A stretch of 6,774 nt of DNA, from the NCBI GenBank assembly GCA_035525055.1, contig DATLEZ010000049.1, positions 1-6,774 of the forward strand, given 5' to 3'. Position 1 is the stretch's first letter; the number at the start of each line of letters is the position of its first letter. The notes under the pieces were generated by a model. The model ran no database searches and was not told where the DNA came from. It saw nothing but the letters and a program-made list of their open reading frames with translations. Source of the DNA: DATEEG01 sp035525055 (GTDB taxonomy: Bacteria > Actinomycetota > Acidimicrobiia > Spongiisociales > ZC4RG35). A program made the translations under genes and the position numbers. Shown one piece after another: positions 1 to 5,679 of the stretch.

Positions 1-47
1 ATACCAGAACCGTTGAAGTCACCGCCAAAGAGCTGCTAGCGAACTGA
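1..47 (+). CDS. 3' end of an unidentified protein gene (partial)
   Basis: Frame 3 is open from the window edge to a TGA at 45-47 and reads TRTVEVTAKELLAN before the stop. The other two plus-strand frames stop at once. The residue mix (charged and amphipathic, ending in a short helix-like KELLAN) looks like an ordinary protein C-terminus. Only 14 residues are visible, so neither family nor function can be given. The chance of a spurious open stretch this short is considerable. Confidence 0.3.
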   Translation, partial: TRTVEVTAKELLAN

Positions 48-100
48 GCAGCAGCCACCATCCACAGTTGGTTATCCGAGAACAGATCGACCAGTCTGTG

Positions 101-150
101 CGATATCGCCCAGTTCGCCCCCTGCTCTCTATCGGCACGTCGGCGTGCGT
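101..150 (-). repeat. Weak copy of the intergenic repeat family
   Basis: Read on the minus strand this begins GACGTGCCGATAGAGAG and continues with GCAGGGGGCGAACTGGGCG. That follows the order of the clear copies: RYGTGCCGAT, then a G-rich GCGGG block, then a GAA/GGGCG block. The second half, which should hold TTCCGCTCG, is not conserved. It lies in the gap before the cupin gene. I treat it as a degenerate member on the basis of eye alignment only. Confidence 0.4.
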
Positions 151-191
151 GCAAGGCTCCCGGTTTACGGCGCGATCTGAGACTCTCTGAG

Positions 192-197
192 TACTGT
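192..197 (+). promoter_or_regulatory. -10-like box, leaderless start of the cupin gene
   Basis: TACTGT fits TANNNT. It ends 5 bases before the GTG at 203 and 8 bases before the ATG at 206, and there is no purine-rich ribosome site in between. A transcript starting at one of these codons would be leaderless. No convincing -35 box is seen. Confidence 0.45.
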
Positions 198-202
198 GGC
201 CG

Positions 203-577
203 GTGATGGTTTCGGTGATTCGAATATGGGCTGACGAAGAGGGCGAGTCGCACTTGGAAGACGTTGATCTCGAATTTGCAGAGGAGGATTTCGTTCCTCC
301 TGCTCCGCCAGTCCTACTCACCTCGCCAGAAGCCGCCAGTGGTTACGTGTTTGCACGAGTAGCGCCTGGCTGGCACGGCGACTGGCATCCCGCTCCAGGC
401 CGGGAACTGGTTGTCTATCTCACGGGCCAAGGGACCATAGAAGCCAGTGACGGGGAGTCTCGCCCGCTTGAACCCAGGACGATTCTGCTGGCCGAGGACA
501 CAACCGGCCGGGGTCATGTAACCAAAGTGACCGGAACGAACGAGATGTTCGTGGTGATCGTCACCCTTCCCGACTGA
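203..577 (+). CDS. Small single-domain cupin protein
   Basis: The 124-residue product is a compact one-domain cupin, a soluble beta-barrel that normally binds one divalent metal; the substrate cannot be told. The first cupin motif is at residues 56-74: GWHGDWHP with His58 and His62, Glu68, and Gly74 at the end of VVYLTG. The second is around residues 98-105 (EDTTGRGH), with His105 as the last expected ligand. The N-terminus has an acidic stretch and a proline-rich PPAPPVLL segment, as in many stand-alone actinobacterial cupins of about 110-130 residues. There is no signal peptide or membrane segment. The start is GTG at 203 or ATG at 206; both suit the -10 box at 192-197. It runs toward AbiTii (convergent) and is the only complete gene on the plus strand. 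A catalytic role versus a binding or sensor role is open. Confidence 0.85.
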   Translation: MMVSVIRIWADEEGESHLEDVDLEFAEEDFVPPAPPVLLTSPEAASGYVFARVAPGWHGDWHPAPGRELVVYLTGQGTIEASDGESRPLEPRTILLAEDTTGRGHVTKVTGTNEMFVVIVTLPD

Positions 578-582
578 ATCGG

Positions 583-603
583 GACGTGCTCGATCGGCAC
601 GTC
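583..603. terminator. Perfect 7-bp hairpin just after the cupin stop
   Basis: GACGTGC (583-589) and GCACGTC (597-603) are perfect inverted repeats around a 7-base loop, beginning 5 bases after the cupin TGA. No T-run follows, so it would be a hairpin-only terminator, or else a dyad operator. The right arm GCACGTC equals the conserved first block of the intergenic repeat family, so it may be a repeat fragment instead. Confidence 0.4.
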
Positions 604-627
604 GCGCTGCTGGGACTCGGCATCCGA

Positions 628-693
628 GATCAACACTTCCCGAGCGGAACCGCCCGTTTCGTTCACCCGCTCGATAACCGGCACCTCTCGTCT
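628..693 (-). repeat. Intergenic repeat family, copy A
   Basis: On the minus strand the order is GAGGTGCCGGTTATCG, AGCGGGTGAACGAAACGG, GCGGTTCCGCTCGGGAA, GTGTTGATC. It matches the copy at 2832-2895 over a 31-base core with 27 identities and no gaps, by eye. Here the core is flanked by a perfect 7-bp inverted repeat, CGAGCGG (641-647) and CCGCTCG (667-673). It lies in the 3' region shared by the convergent cupin and AbiTii genes, about 68 bases after the AbiTii stop. Confidence 0.75.
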
Positions 694-760
694 GGAACTC
701 GGAGATCCAAGAGAAGTGCAAGACCCACGGGCGTCCGAAGCGCCGCAAACGCCTGGTTTC

Positions 761-1522
761 TCAGCTGAACAGGTTGCTCCAGTTCAGCGCGACGAGCAAC
801 GCCGTTGCTCCGATCCCGGCCACCCACGCTCCAACCTCAAGCCATCGCCGAAGTCGACTCTTCTCGATCGGTACCTCGGTGACGTACTTCGCAGCATCCT
901 TGACCTTGACGCGGTTCTTGTCTCCGTTGATTACGACGCTGACGGCCTGGGACGCGACTTCGGGTGACGGGACGACCTCGCCGGACGCCATGCCCGCCCG
1001 CATCTCCGCAACAAGCTCGACCAGGTTGGAGCGCACCCGGTCGACAACTTCCTGAATCGCGCTGGGAGAGACACTCCAGTACAGCCTTTCGATGTAATTG
1101 AAATCGCCGTTGGTTCGATTCATGTCGTCGACGAGTAGTGACGCGCCGGGTGGCATTAGGCGCACGGACCCATCCGACCGCTTGGCTTCGGCAATCAGTT
1201 CGACCAACCCCGGCAAAGACTGGCGGAGTTCCAGCTCCTCGGTCACCTCGTCGTGGGCGAATTCTGGGAGCTGGCTTGGCGAGATTGTCTGATGCTTGAC
1301 GAGCGCCCGAATCGTTGCGCCGTCGACCTGCAAAGGCGCATAGATGCGACGGTACTCAGGGATCGACTCCTGGCGATACCCATTCAGTTCGCGCGACGCC
1401 CAGTCTCGAAGCTCTGTGCTCCCAGCCTTTCCGCCCAAGGACAAGCAGAGGCGCAGCGCCTTGTTGATGTCGCCGTCGATCGCATCTCGCTCAATCTCGT
1501 CCAGCAGCCTGGCCGAACGCAT
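761..1522 (-). CDS. AbiTii-domain protein with a C-terminal membrane anchor
   Basis: The 253-residue product carries the AbiTii signature at its N-terminus: SARLLDEIERDAIDGD, then a Cys/Leu-rich helix, GGKAGSTELRDWASRELNGY (31-49) and PEYRRIYAPL (55-64). These hallmarks are known from a domain described in bacterial conflict and abortive-infection contexts. Residues 65-215 hold a mostly helical linker with no enzymatic motif that I recognise. Residues 227-248 (WLEVGAWVAGIGATALLVAL) form a single hydrophobic helix preceded by KSRLRR, so the protein is probably held at the inner face of the membrane with a very short tail. The ATG at 1522 follows a -10 box by 6 bases and has no Shine-Dalgarno, supporting a leaderless start. 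No partner effector lies beside it. A defence role is an inference from the family. Confidence 0.82.
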   Translation of the reverse strand: MRSARLLDEIERDAIDGDINKALRLCLSLGGKAGSTELRDWASRELNGYRQESIPEYRRIYAPLQVDGATIRALVKHQTISPSQLPEFAHDEVTEELELRQSLPGLVELIAEAKRSDGSVRLMPPGASLLVDDMNRTNGDFNYIERLYWSVSPSAIQEVVDRVRSNLVELVAEMRAGMASGEVVPSPEVASQAVSVVINGDKNRVKVKDAAKYVTEVPIEKSRLRRWLEVGAWVAGIGATALLVALNWSNLFS

Positions 1523-1528
1523 GTTCGC

Positions 1529-1534
1529 ATTGTA
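1529..1534 (-). promoter_or_regulatory. -10 box, leaderless start of the AbiTii gene
   Basis: On the minus strand TACAAT is followed by exactly six bases (GCGAAC) and then the ATG of the AbiTii gene. No ribosome-binding sequence fits between them. TACAAT is one base from the TATAAT consensus. A good -35 at the usual spacing is not evident; GTGACA occurs but only 12 bases upstream. Confidence 0.55.
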
Positions 1535-1702
1535 GCGTCAGTTAACTGTCACGCTTACGTTGAGATGACAGTGCGGAGAATTCCGAGGCCCCCTCTTCGA
1601 GGAGAGGCCGAGGATTCATCGATTTGCAGCCCGGACTGCTGGCGAAGCGTTACTCGACGCACGAAACAGGCCGGAGCCGAGGCGGGCCGCAGCATCCACC
1701 CC

Positions 1703-1766
1703 ATATCACAGATCCCGAGCGGAACCGCACATATCTGACACCATGCCAGATCGGCACGTCCGGTGC
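1703..1766 (-). repeat. Intergenic repeat family, copy C
   Basis: On the minus strand it reads GGACGTGCCGATCTGG, a more divergent middle (CATGGTGTCAGATATG), then TGCGGTTCCGCTCGGGA and TGTGATATGG. The first block and the GCGGTTCCGCTCGGGA block are shared with copy A almost base for base. It begins about 85 bases after the hydrolase stop and lies upstream of the AbiTii promoter. Confidence 0.7.
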
Positions 1767-1850
1767 GGCTGGCAAACAGCTCCTGGCGAAGCTGGTCAGG
1801 TTGCCAGATTGTTGAGATGATCTCTGAGCTCGGTCAGTGACTTCGCCACC

Positions 1851-2742
1851 TCATGTTTCCTGGCTGGCGGTGTGGGAGCCCTCCAGGAACCTGTCGACGG
1901 CGTCGGCTAGCTCGTGGCGCTGCCGCCCGATCCAGAACAAGTGGCTGGGAGCGCTGGTCTCGATGAGGGTGCTGTCGGGGATCGTGCTGCCAGGTCTTCG
2001 GCGTGGGCGAAGGCGACTCCGCCGTCGGCGCGGGATGCCGTGATCAGGGTTGGCAGGACGACGGAGGTCTGCACCTTCTCCCGGTACCGGCTCAGTGCGG
2101 GAGCCGCCTGTCGTACATCGTTGAGGAACCCCCTGCCCGACCGCATCGCGGTGAAGGTGGCACTTGCCGCGTCGCGCTCGAGTGTCCCCCATAGATCGAA
2201 CCATTCCCCGAGAGGCAGTGTCGACAGCTCCCCCATCATGAACCGTAGGAACCTGTCCGAGGCCACCAGACGATGCACCATCGCCCAGGTCAGGTCCCCG
2301 GCCGGACCGAAGAGCAGCGGCGCCCCCAACCGTTCACGGGTGGTGTCCGGGTAGGGAAGTGTCGACGGTACGCAGCTGTGCAAGATCAGTCGCTCCGGGA
2401 TGGTCGACGCGAGGGCCAGGTGGATCGCTTGGACGCCGCCGAAAGAGACACCCACGACGGCGGCGGCCCGCTCGATGCCCAGCTGTTGACAGACCTCCTC
2501 GATCACCGGCACGAACTCCACTCCGCCCAGCAGCCCCACGTCTGTGGCCCCGTACCCGGGGCGGGAGAAGGAGACCACCTCGTGGCCACGTTCTACATAG
2601 ATCTCTTGTCCGGCGGGGGTCGCGGCGTTGCAGTGTCCGCCGGGCATGAACAGGACCGGTGGCAGTGCCCCTCGGTTCGCTGGATCTCGACCGGCCCGTA
2701 CCCGGTGTCGACGATCTGGGTCGACTCGCTGCGGATCGACAC
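1851..2742 (-). pseudogene. Alpha/beta-hydrolase gene broken by two frameshifts
   Basis: Three consecutive frames join into one alpha/beta-fold hydrolase of about 297 residues. The N-terminal frame starts at GTG 2742 (VSIRSESTQIVDTGYGPVEI). After a shift at 2668-2671 it continues LPPVLFMPGGHCNAATPAG, then SRPGYGATD and the nucleophile elbow GVSFGG. The acid-bearing loop is ASRADGGVAFAHAEDLAA. After a second shift near 1977-1980 it runs STLIETSAPSHLFWIGRQ to a TGA at 1851, supplying the likely catalytic His in SHLFW. Adding one base to the GGGG run (minus strand) at the first site and one to the CCCC run at the second restores the whole protein. The longest single frame, 1907-2647, lacks both the N-terminus and the catalytic His. 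The lesions are real decay or homopolymer sequencing errors. If intact, the product would be a soluble esterase or C-C hydrolase of unknown substrate. Confidence 0.85.
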
Positions 2743-2748
2743 CGTTCC

Positions 2749-2754
2749 AAGCTA
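2749..2754 (-). promoter_or_regulatory. -10-like box, leaderless start of the hydrolase gene
   Basis: TAGCTT on the minus strand is followed by six bases (GGAACG) and the GTG at 2742. That is the same geometry as at the AbiTii and oxidoreductase genes, and it supports GTG 2742 as the original hydrolase start. Confidence 0.4.
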
Positions 2755-2831
2755 CCGATCGAGATCACGATTGAGTAGATACCAATCGACTAGAGATCAC
2801 TGGTCGGTATCTGACTGGCGAACCCACACCC

Positions 2832-2895
2832 AATCAACGATTCTCGAGCGGAAACGACCATTTCGGTCACCCGCTGCCGATCGGCACATCCTGCG
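2832..2895 (-). repeat. Intergenic repeat family, copy B
   Basis: On the minus strand the copy runs GGATGTGCCGATCGGC, AGCGGGTGACCGAAATGG, TCGTTTCCGCTCGAGAAT, CGTTGATTGG. It contains the 12-base palindrome TGCCGATCGGCA and can fold with AGCGG against CCGCT outside and GACC against GGTC inside. It starts about 25 bases beyond the stop of the oxidoreductase gene and is the best match to copy A. Confidence 0.75.
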
Positions 2896-2920
2896 CTGAC
2901 GAACGGGGTCGGGGGTCGGT

Positions 2921-3853
2921 TCAACCAGTGTGGACCATCTCAACGACAGGTTCCATGGCTTCCACCGCTGCGGTCTCCTTGGGCCATACGTCGCACCGGA
3001 CTTCTTCAAGGCCCAGCTCGCCCAAAGAGAGGATGTACTCAGCAATCTCTACGGACGTGCCAGTCACAGGCTGTTCAACTTGGAGTCCTCCGGCATTGCC
3101 GATCCGGTTACTGAACGCTTCGGGCACAACCGTGTACAAGTCGAAGGTCCGAACGAGGGTGGAGGGGTCTCGGTCCTCCGCCTCACAAGCCTGTTCCAAG
3201 ACGTCGATGATGGGCCTCAGCCGAACCTTGATCTGTTGGAGTGTCTCGTCCCAGCCCCACCAGTTCCATGCGTCGCCGTATCTCGCGACCAACTGCAGCA
3301 TCTTCGAGCCGCCTGCGGCGATGTTGATCGGTGGACCGTTCTGCCGAGGACCGCGCAACACCAACTCGGCCTGCTTGACCGAATAGAACTCGCCTTCGAA
3401 ATCGATCTCTCCGTTCTTGAGAAGGCCGTGGATGATCTGGATTGCCTCAGCGAACCGAGAGAACCGCTTGTCGGTCGGGATCCCGAAGGCCTCGTAGTCG
3501 GAATCTGGGGTATTCCCCGCTCCGATGCCGAGGACAAACCGCCCCCCAGATATCTCATCGATCGTCTCAGCAATCTTCGCCATCATCGCCGGAGCGCGGT
3601 ATGGGGAATTGACGACTGACTGCCCCAGATTGATACGACTCGTCGTCGCCGCCACCGCGGCCGCGATGGCGACCGATTCCCAAACTCCATCTGTGACCGC
3701 CTCACGCCGGTAGAGCAGAGCATCTTCAAACACGAACATGTCGAACCCAGCTGCTTCCGCCGCGGCTGCTCGCTCGCTGATCGATTTCCAAGAAGGTGCG
3801 GGTGTGGCGCCATCCGGACGGCCATGGAGCTGATTGATGAGCCCGAGTCGCAT
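2921..3853 (-). CDS. LLM-class flavin- or F420-dependent oxidoreductase
   Basis: The 310-residue product is a complete luciferase-like monooxygenase-family TIM barrel, close to the family's usual length. Landmarks in order: the first strand MRLGLINQ; AEAAGFDMFVFEDAL (33-46); AATTSRINLGQSVVN (68-82); the helix AMMAKIAETIDEISGGRF followed by the classic LGIGAGN (108-114); then GPPINIAAGGSKMLQLVARYGDAWNWWG (173-200), the cofactor-proximal segment. In actinobacteria such proteins commonly use F420H2, though FMN cannot be excluded from motifs alone, and the substrate is unknown. There is no signal peptide, so it is cytoplasmic. The start is ATG 3853, six bases after the -10 box TAGGGT, with no Shine-Dalgarno. 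It stands alone between two repeat-bearing gaps. All landmark segments are intact and the frame is unbroken, unlike the hydrolase gene downstream. Confidence 0.92.
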   Translation of the reverse strand: MRLGLINQLHGRPDGATPAPSWKSISERAAAAEAAGFDMFVFEDALLYRREAVTDGVWESVAIAAAVAATTSRINLGQSVVNSPYRAPAMMAKIAETIDEISGGRFVLGIGAGNTPDSDYEAFGIPTDKRFSRFAEAIQIIHGLLKNGEIDFEGEFYSVKQAELVLRGPRQNGPPINIAAGGSKMLQLVARYGDAWNWWGWDETLQQIKVRLRPIIDVLEQACEAEDRDPSTLVRTFDLYTVVPEAFSNRIGNAGGLQVEQPVTGTSVEIAEYILSLGELGLEEVRCDVWPKETAAVEAMEPVVEMVHTG

Positions 3854-3859
3854 ACACCG

Positions 3860-3865
3860 ACCCTA
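3860..3865 (-). promoter_or_regulatory. -10 box, leaderless start of the oxidoreductase gene
   Basis: TAGGGT on the minus strand, then six bases (CGGTGT), then ATG. This fits a TANNNT box placing transcription start at or next to the A of the start codon. No -35 is assigned. Confidence 0.5.
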
Positions 3866-3899
3866 GATCTCGAGGCTCGGGCCGCGCCACACATAACGA

Positions 3900-3956
3900 T
3901 CAATCTCAGCGCGTACCGCACATCCGGCCGAGTGCCCGTAAACGGCACGTACGCGC
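3900..3956 (-). repeat. Weak copy of the intergenic repeat family
   Basis: On the minus strand it begins GTACGTGCCGTTTACGGG and continues with GGATGTGCGGTACGCGCTGA and GATTGATCG. It aligns best to copy C: ACGTGCCGAT/ACGTGCCGTT, ATGTGCGGTTCCGCTCGG/ATGTGCGGTACGCGCTGA. It is shorter by a few bases in the middle. It lies upstream of the oxidoreductase promoter and some 310 bases past the toxin stop. Confidence 0.5.
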
Positions 3957-4268
3957 TTGCCGACCGCGTTTCGCGGTGGCCGCTCTCGGTGACATGAACA
4001 CGATGTACTCCGCTCCCCCGATCAACGACCGTGGCAACGCTTGTGCCTCACTCCCGAGCCGCGCACGCACGGATCGTTGCTACCCGCACTTGCTTAAGGA
4101 ATCAGATGTTCTAGCGGGGGCCGACACCCCAGTGACCATTATCGAGGTCGTCTACCGCAGAGGCCGTACGGCGAACCTCACACCACCCGGCGAATCACGG
4201 CACCGACCATCTCGTCACCGCCTTCAAGGCCTGGTGTGGAGCCCGGGTCGACTACGGGATGTTGCGAA

Positions 4269-4643
4269 TCAATCGGGACCGGTGATGGGAAGCTTCCGTA
4301 TTCTCAACCGGTGAGGCTCCACCACCACGAGAGCCCCAGCCTCGAGGTGCACCCTGGCGGATTCGACCGCACTGAGAATCACGTCAGCCCGCTGTGGAGC
4401 ATGGCGACCGGGCCTGCGGAGGAGCAATACGCTCGGTCCCAATGACCCTGTCACCGAGAGCAGGGCACCGAAGTCGGTGTCCGCCGTGATCAAAGTGCGC
4501 CCGCCTTCAGACGCCGAGGCGAGCACTTGACCGTCGGTTGCTCCCAGCAGGTCGAGATCGAAGAGATGGACGGCGTCGTGACCGGCCTCGGTCAGGAGAA
4601 CCGCGACTCGTTGCTGGATCGACTCATCGACCAGAAACCTCAC
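4269..4643 (-). CDS. DUF5615 PIN-like toxin of a type II toxin-antitoxin pair
   Basis: The 124-residue product matches the small PIN-like DUF5615 family, presumed RNases acting in the cytoplasm. The diagnostic N-terminus is FLVDESIQQRVAVLL (3-17) with acidic Asp6-Glu7. Next come AGHDAVHLFDLDLLGATDGQVLA (20-42) with Asp37, then RTLITADTDFGALL (49-62) with Asp55 and Asp57. These acids are the likely metal-binding set. Residues 71-76 (SVLLLR) give the next core strand. The GTG start at 4643 overlaps the antitoxin stop as GTGA, so translation is coupled and the toxin has no separate ribosome site. The family role is well known as a pairing, but RNase activity for this protein is inferred. The length is normal for the family, and all acids appear present. 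Confidence 0.88.
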   Translation of the reverse strand: MRFLVDESIQQRVAVLLTEAGHDAVHLFDLDLLGATDGQVLASASEGGRTLITADTDFGALLSVTGSLGPSVLLLRRPGRHAPQRADVILSAVESARVHLEAGALVVVEPHRLRIRKLPITGPD

Positions 4644-4870
4644 GCAGGTTCAAGGAGCGGGAGGGTGCCCTGGTCGACGGCGGCGGCTGCGTAGCGGAGG
4701 GCCTCTTCGATGTCGTCTGCTGTGAGTTGGGGATATTCAGCGACGATCTGTTCGGTGGTCATCCTCTCCGCCACCAGGGCCACAATGCTGGCAACGGGGA
4801 TGCGAGTGCCTCGGATACACGGCACGCCGGCCATGATCTGGTGGTCGATAGTGATGCGCTGATACGCCAT
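4640..4870 (-). CDS. DUF433 antitoxin of the DUF5615 toxin
   Basis: The 76-residue product is a DUF433 protein, the usual upstream partner of DUF5615 toxins. It has the family core ITIDHQIMAGVPCIRGTRIP (6-25), then a helical segment (VASIVALVAERMTTEQIVAEYP, 26-47) and LTADDIEEALRYAAA (49-63). The TRIPV part belongs to a winged-helix-like DNA-binding fold in this family, so it probably binds and represses its own promoter as well as blocking the toxin. The start is ATG 4868-4870. Oddly, no Shine-Dalgarno and no -10 box lie close upstream. Instead the end of a group II intron abuts the start about three bases away, so normal expression signals have been separated from the gene. The stop overlaps the toxin start by four bases. 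Confidence 0.9.
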   Translation of the reverse strand: MAYQRITIDHQIMAGVPCIRGTRIPVASIVALVAERMTTEQIVAEYPQLTADDIEEALRYAAAAVDQGTLPLLEPA

Positions 4871-4879
4871 TGGTAGTCA

Positions 4880-4914
4880 GGGGCGCAGTGTCCGCAAAGC
4901 GGATCTGTTTCCCC
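4880..4914 (-). ncRNA. Domain VI-like hairpin of the group II intron
   Basis: Nested pairing on the minus strand: GGGG (4911-4914) with CCCC (4880-4883), CAG with CTG, and TCCGC-TTT-GCGGA at the tip (4891-4903). Unpaired A residues suitable as a branch point occur near the 3' side (TGACTAC). Its position directly after domain V and before the intron end supports the assignment. The branch base itself cannot be fixed. Confidence 0.5.
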
Positions 4915-4925
4915 ATTCTCCTTTC

Positions 4926-4958
4926 AATCCGTGCGTGCCGTTCTCCGGCACACGGCTT
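4926..4958 (-). ncRNA. Group II intron domain V
   Basis: The minus strand starts AAGCCGTGTGCCGG and ends ACGGCACGCACGGATT. It has the catalytic AGC triad (4957-4955), a lower stem CCGTG/CACGG, a two-base CG bulge on the 3' side, and an upper stem TGCCG/CGGCA. This is the hallmark of domain V. The loop is GAGAA (five bases), whereas a GNRA tetraloop is usual, so the tip is slightly irregular. Confidence 0.85.
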
Positions 4959-5059
4959 ACCGACGGCCTTCTGGACATGGTTACGCCGCCTCCGACCAAC
5001 GATGCCCACTACACCAGTCACGAAGAGTCACCCTCGCAACCGAACCGGCGCAGCGACAC

Positions 5060-5115
5060 CGAGACAAAGACGGCTTGGCTCTAGCCCATAGCCGACTCCG
5101 AGGTTGTCGACGCGT
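5060..5115 (-). pseudogene. N-terminal remnant of the intron-encoded reverse transcriptase
   Basis: A minus-strand frame reads RRQPRSRLWARAKPSLSR. This resembles the start of group II intron RT/maturase proteins of the actinobacterial type, where a VRQLQxRLW-AAKQS-GR pattern precedes the first RT block (comparison from memory). It lies one base out of frame with the leader ORF that carries GGKGPDFGHADREGKRQGMA. After about 20 residues the similarity ends; no RT palm motif (YADD) or maturase domain follows before domain V. So all seven RT blocks, domain X and any endonuclease domain are deleted. Confidence 0.6.
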
Positions 5116-5679
5116 TGACAGCGACCCTACGGCCGCCGGGGTGGTTGGGCCGGGTGGACCCGGCCATGCCCTGACGCTTACCCTCTCGGTCGGCGTGACC
5201 GAAGTCGGGGCCCTTCCCTCCCGCCGGGTTCCTCCCAGCGATCAGCGGTACTACGACCCCGTCGGACTCCCGCTTCCCTCCGCTCGCTTTCACCATCGGC
5301 TTATACGACCGGTCTTTGCTGACAAGGCTGGGAAGACGGGTCTCTCCTGTTCCGAACCATCCCTTGCGTACGTGCCGCTCCCCGTACCCCGGGAGAACCC
5401 GACGGGGGGCATATCCGGAACGCCAGACCGTCGAACGTGGCCTTCGCCGTGACATGAGCGGCTCGGCTCCTCCATTGTTTCTCTGTCGGGGCTGCAGAAC
5501 TCGCACCTGATGGCACTACGGCCCGCACGCTTGCTCCCACCACAGTGGCTTTTGACACCCCGCTCAGCCCGCCACCTCTCGACGACGGACCGGGGTCTGC
5601 TACCGGGCTCTCCGGCGATTACCCGGACGGGACTCACACCCGCTGGGATGGTCCAACTTTCAGGACGCAACACGCAACC

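Larger units (their letters stand above)
1523..1850. other. Intergenic region of 328 bases
   Basis: This gap between two minus-strand genes holds the AbiTii -10 box at its left end and repeat copy C in the middle. The rest, about 1540-1700 and 1770-1850, shows no convincing coding frame, RNA gene or terminator. Frames open here lack start signals and recognisable protein content. Confidence 0.6.
3854..4268. other. Intergenic region of 415 bases
   Basis: From the left it holds the oxidoreductase -10 box and a weak repeat copy. Beyond that there are only ambiguous open frames. One plus-strand frame after a TGA at 4133 ends TDHLVTAFKAWCGARVDYGM before a stop near 4292; it has protein-like composition but no start signal and overlaps the toxin 3' end. 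It may be a decayed gene fragment or chance. No RNA gene is seen. Confidence 0.45.
4874..5673 (-). mobile_element. Internally deleted group II intron (remnant)
   Basis: Read on the minus strand, the parts occur in intron order. First is a 5' ribozyme region with intron-typical stretches such as CCTGAAAGTTGGACC, GCGGGTGTGAGTCCCG and CAGCCCCGACAGAGAAAC. A reverse-transcriptase leader region (GGKGPDFGHADREGKRQGMA, about 5215-5155) follows, then a short RT N-terminal remnant near 5060-5115, then a domain V hairpin (4926-4958) and a domain VI-like hairpin (4880-4914). Full-length relatives are about 2-2.5 kb; here nearly the whole RT/maturase is missing, so it cannot move by itself. The 3' end, near TGACTAC at about 4874, follows the usual terminal AY rule. 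The 5' boundary near 5673 is uncertain: GTGTTGCG is seen where GTGYG is expected. Confidence 0.8.

Noticed and set aside
628..2895. Repeat copies as integron attC sites
   Set aside because: Same orientation and 3' placement suggested it, but the conserved ends read GTTGAT and GTGCCGAT, not the GTTRRRY/RYYYAAC core sites. The genes also have their own promoters.
3976..4314. Plus-strand 112-residue open frame MAALGDMNTM...
   Set aside because: There is no ribosome site, it is rich in Arg/Pro/Ser as expected of a chance GC-rich frame, and its 3' end overlaps the toxin gene on the other strand.
5502..5528. GTGCG motifs on the minus strand (5524-5528 and 5502-5506) as the intron 5' end
   Set aside because: The first would place a GGGAG ribosome site close to the antitoxin after splicing, which is attractive. 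However, intron-like sequence continues upstream to about 5670, so both look internal.
5290..5673. Minus-strand 127-residue open frame starting at GTG 5673 right after a -10-like box
   Set aside because: It overlaps the 5' ribozyme part of the group II intron and has no protein-family character; high GC keeps such frames open. The spacing to the box is noted but is explained as well by the intron end.
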